A stretch of DNA of 18,759 nucleotides from Trichomonas tenax (lineage: Eukaryota > Parabasalia > Trichomonadida > Trichomonadidae): positions 1 through 18,759 of the forward strand of contig JALKBU010000997.1 of NCBI GenBank assembly GCA_023091735.1, in the 5' to 3' direction. A program made the translations under genes and the position numbers. The stretch's first letter is position 1, and every line of letters starts with the position of its first letter. This document shows, in pieces, positions 16,327 to 18,759 of this stretch. The notes beneath the pieces were generated by a model. That model was not told where the DNA came from. It was given only the letters and a program-made list of their open reading frames with translations, and made no database searches.

Positions 16327-18129
16327 ATGAGCTGGGAGACAACTAAGAACGAAATAATGGAAAAGATGAAGAGTATCCAGGTGGCACTGAAAAGTAGCTT
16401 GGATTCTTCTAGCAAATACCAACTGTCTTCAAGCAAATCGAAATTTAGATCCAAAAAATATGCTTCTAGTTCAGATAGTGAAGATGAAACACCGCACATA
16501 AGAAATAAATATAAATATGCAAAGAAATTCAACAAAAATGTCTCGTCATCTGATGATTACTCCGATTCTTCTGATGAAGAGTTTTATTCGAAGCTTTCGA
16601 CAAAATCTGCAAGAAAATACGACGATGAGGATGATCGTCCACACAAAAGTTCCTATTTGAACATCCATAAGCTAGCAAATAAAAAGAAATTCGGAATTGA
16701 ACAAAAAAGTTCAATTCTCGCCAAATCAAAGCTAAAGTACTACGATGATTCATCTTCTGATGATGATTCTTCTGATTCTGCAGAAGAAATTTACAAAAAA
16801 TACTCAAATTTGTATTCTAAGTCCAAAATTGCCGCACAAACTTCTTCAAAGGATTATGAATTCAGTTCAGACACTTATTCCGAATCATCTGATTCCTTTG
16901 ATCAAAAATTTTCAAAGAAACGATCTAAACTCGGTAAAGACAAACTAGAAGTGAATAAATCAAAGGCTAAAGCTAAATGCAGTGATTCCAGTGATGAAGA
17001 CTATCATCAAATAGTTAAATCTCTGAATAAGGACAAAATCTCTGCAGGAAGCAAGAAATATACTGAATCATCTTCAGATAATGATGAAGAACCAACTCCT
17101 CAGACAAACAAATCAACAAATCTCAAAGAGTTCAAGTCATCAGGCTCATCAGATGATTACAAGCCTTTGTCGCCGTGCTTGGCATCAAAGAAGATAATAG
17201 AAAGATTAAGAAGATGCAATATGTCTGACTCAGATGAAGACTCTGACTCTGATAGTGTTGATTTGCCAAAATCAGATAAGAATGAATTTCTCCAAAAATA
17301 TTTGAAACAACTAAGCGACAGTTCATCAGATGAAGATGTTAAAAACGTGAAACCTGATATCAAGAAGAAACCAGTTGTTTATAAACACGAGAAATCATCA
17401 ATGATATCCAATGGAAGCCCACTTTGCGAAATCGAAAGCTTCGAGAAGAATATTTCACCAATTGCCTATAAATCACCTGCAAAAGAATCAAAACTTGGTA
17501 CACTCAGTAAGATTCCTTTCGATATCAGCAAGGATGATTCTAGTGACATCCAGGAAGTTCCAACTAAGACAAAGACTCAAGAAACAACAAAGAAAGTCAG
17601 CCAAAAGCAAAGTAATATTTCATTCTCAGCTGACTCACAGTCACAAAAGATTCCAAAGCCTGCAGTTAAGGATATCTCGAAGCTCCTGGAGTTAGATGAC
17701 TCAAATGATGATGGCTTTAAAAATATTGATTCTATTCATGATTCTCCAAAGAATAAAAAGAGGAGAACATCTAAATATTCTTCATCGCTATCTTCTCCAA
17801 TCCCTGACTCAGAGCCATCTGACTTTGAGTATGACAACTCCAAAGGATCTGATGATAAAAGCTTGCCAAAAGTTAACACAAAGAAGAACAGTTTGTTCAA
17901 GCTTCCTAAAGATATTGATGAGGAAGAAGCATCTGGAGAGGATGATATCAACGATCAGATGAATAAGCCAGTCCCAGAACACGATTCTCTGTTTGATAGC
18001 GATGTTTCAGATGAAGATTTCCACATTCCTCAGCCTAGAACAAAGGAGTGGGACGAATGGCTCAAGAAGCAAGTGGAAAGTATTGATGATAGCGATACAG
18101 AAGAATCAGAGCAAGAAAAGGAAAAATAA
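16327..18129 (+). CDS. Ser/Asp/Lys-rich acidic-cluster protein, probable nuclear phosphoprotein
   Basis: 600 aa from the ATG at 16327 (MSWETTKNEIMEKMKS). No globular domain is recognised; the whole chain looks disordered. It carries more than ten acidic serine clusters that are ideal casein kinase 2 sites (SSDSEDE, SDSSDEEFY, SSSDDDSSDSAEE, SDSSDEDYHQ, SDSDEDSDSDSVD, SDSSSDEDV, SDVSDEDFH), separated by Lys-rich linkers about 30-50 residues long. Several clusters run straight into Phe or Tyr. A basic NLS-like string (KNKKRRTSK) lies near residue 476, and the C-terminus is RTKEWDEWLKKQ followed by an acidic end. The composition recalls Nopp140/SRP40 and histone-chaperone-like proteins, but low complexity makes homology calls unsafe. 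A nuclear or nucleolar role is inference. Confidence 0.8.
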   Translation: MSWETTKNEIMEKMKSIQVALKSSLDSSSKYQLSSSKSKFRSKKYASSSDSEDETPHIRNKYKYAKKFNKNVSSSDDYSDSSDEEFYSKLSTKSARKYDDEDDRPHKSSYLNIHKLANKKKFGIEQKSSILAKSKLKYYDDSSSDDDSSDSAEEIYKKYSNLYSKSKIAAQTSSKDYEFSSDTYSESSDSFDQKFSKKRSKLGKDKLEVNKSKAKAKCSDSSDEDYHQIVKSLNKDKISAGSKKYTESSSDNDEEPTPQTNKSTNLKEFKSSGSSDDYKPLSPCLASKKIIERLRRCNMSDSDEDSDSDSVDLPKSDKNEFLQKYLKQLSDSSSDEDVKNVKPDIKKKPVVYKHEKSSMISNGSPLCEIESFEKNISPIAYKSPAKESKLGTLSKIPFDISKDDSSDIQEVPTKTKTQETTKKVSQKQSNISFSADSQSQKIPKPAVKDISKLLELDDSNDDGFKNIDSIHDSPKNKKRRTSKYSSSLSSPIPDSEPSDFEYDNSKGSDDKSLPKVNTKKNSLFKLPKDIDEEEASGEDDINDQMNKPVPEHDSLFDSDVSDEDFHIPQPRTKEWDEWLKKQVESIDDSDTEESEQEKEK

Positions 18130-18534
18130 TTTGTTTTTTTTTTCCCTTAATCACTATATTTTTATTGTTTGTTTTATAAATATCACATATATGGATAGTT
18201 CTTTATGTATTTCACTTAGTTAAGATCAAACATGAGTAATATAAAATATGTGTCTAAGATTTATTCGAATCATCTTGGATTTTTGTGTTAGAACAGAAGC
18301 ACTCCTGATTTTAAGTATCATTCTAGAATAATAAAGCATAATTAAAGAACACAATTAAAAATTCAACAATCAAAAAATATCAACTTTGGTCTTAACATTA
18401 AAGAATTTCACACTGAGGTTTCTTTATGCCTTCATATTTAGAATAAGAGTGATAAGTAATTAGCAGTTAAACTCAAGTATTTATCATGAAAACGAAAATA
18501 TTTTTTGAACAAATATGATTTTAGATAAGCTCAC
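18130..18534. other. Intergenic region with T-run
   Basis: 405 bp of A+T-rich DNA. A run of nine T residues just after the stop and a TATAAA at about 18175 may belong to the 3' end of the preceding transcript. No gene was seen. Confidence 0.5.
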
Positions 18535-18759
18535 GAGTCTAGGACAAAAGTGAACATCAAAAAGTGTTAGAGAACCTTAAAGTCACTTTTCATGAATAAA
18601 CTGTCACCTTTTTGCGCGGGCAAATTGTCACCTTTATAAAAAGTGTTATAAATATCTTTGTAGTCTAAACAATACTGACATTTATATATTGAAACTCCAC
18701 GCTGAGTATGAAGACCATAAACGTAGTTCATTGCAAGTTTTTGTTGCACTCCAAACCAA
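18535..18759. mobile_element. Left end of a second related Mutator-like element, cut by the window
   Basis: This matches 13251-13476 in the same orientation with about 11 differences including one 1-base gap, roughly 95% identity by hand count. It starts with the same GAGTCTAGGACAAAAGTGAA terminus; the adjacent host 10-mer would be ATAAGCTCAC. The right end lies outside the window, so length and target duplication cannot be checked. Confidence 0.75.
18567..18759 (-). pseudogene. Transposon ORF, 3' part, second copy
   Basis: The minus-strand frame is open from the window edge and reads GLHTQRGVSIYKCQYCLDYK, then KGDNLPAQKGDSLFMKSDFK to a stop inside the inverted repeat. The one-base gap relative to the first copy shifts the last residues. 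The upstream part lies beyond the window, so this may be the end of an intact element gene or another remnant. A CxxC pair is the only visible motif. Confidence 0.4.

Noticed and set aside
16005..16535. 176-codon hydrophobic minus-strand frame opposite the start of the Ser/Asp-rich gene
   Set aside because: It begins with TTG, its first third is antisense to a real gene, and its hydrophobic content is what A+T-rich DNA gives by chance. No domain or membrane-protein family is recognised.
1..18759. CRISPR arrays, bacterial operons or a defence island
   Set aside because: Genes are eukaryotic, separately spaced and unrelated, and no regularly spaced repeats occur. The only repeats are the two transposon ends.

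Overview
The window looks like nuclear DNA of a parabasalid flagellate (Trichomonas/Tritrichomonas type). This is an inference from several signs: A+T-rich eukaryotic genes without introns, an ER Hsp70 with a very short signal peptide, a very large C19 ubiquitin protease, a TCA(C/T)(A/T) initiator-like site close to a start codon, a tRNA gene with a T-run terminator, and a Mutator-like transposon with a 10-bp target duplication. No species-specific marker is visible.

Layout, all genes on the + strand. (1) 1-646 is A+T-rich non-coding DNA ending in a perfect 11-bp hairpin. (2) 647-2416 is a GH47 alpha-mannosidase reading frame broken by two in-frame stops but with all catalytic positions kept. 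(3) 2602-4557 is ER Hsp70/BiP, complete, with GC-richer codons than its neighbours and an odd C-terminus. (4) 5031-11294 is a 2087-aa USP9X-like deubiquitinase with a ubiquitin-like domain and a complete Cys/His catalytic pair. (5) 11295-11815 is a non-coding or decayed spacer. (6) 11816-13198 is a 460-codon open frame without a start codon. It ends at a TAG beyond which the frame stays open up to a transposon insertion. (7) 13251-14155 is a 905-bp degenerate Mutator-like element with terminal inverted repeats, flanked by GCAAAGAAAT duplications. (8) 14542-14614 is tRNA-Thr(AGT). (9) 14687-15913 is a CCR4-type deadenylase (LRR plus EEP nuclease). (10) 16327-18129 is a Ser/Asp/Lys-rich, probably nuclear phosphoprotein. 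(11) 18535 to the window end is the left end of a second, related element, about 95% identical to the left end of the first.

The genes do not form one pathway. GH47 and BiP both belong to ER glycoprotein folding and quality control, the C19 protease to ubiquitin turnover, and CCR4 to mRNA decay. The most informative story is genome decay and mobile DNA. Two genes are broken only by nonsense codons. One of them also carries a transposon near its 3' end whose removal rejoins the frame into a Lys/Arg-rich tail. The transposon holds a GC-rich island that may be captured host DNA. No clear new multi-gene system was found.
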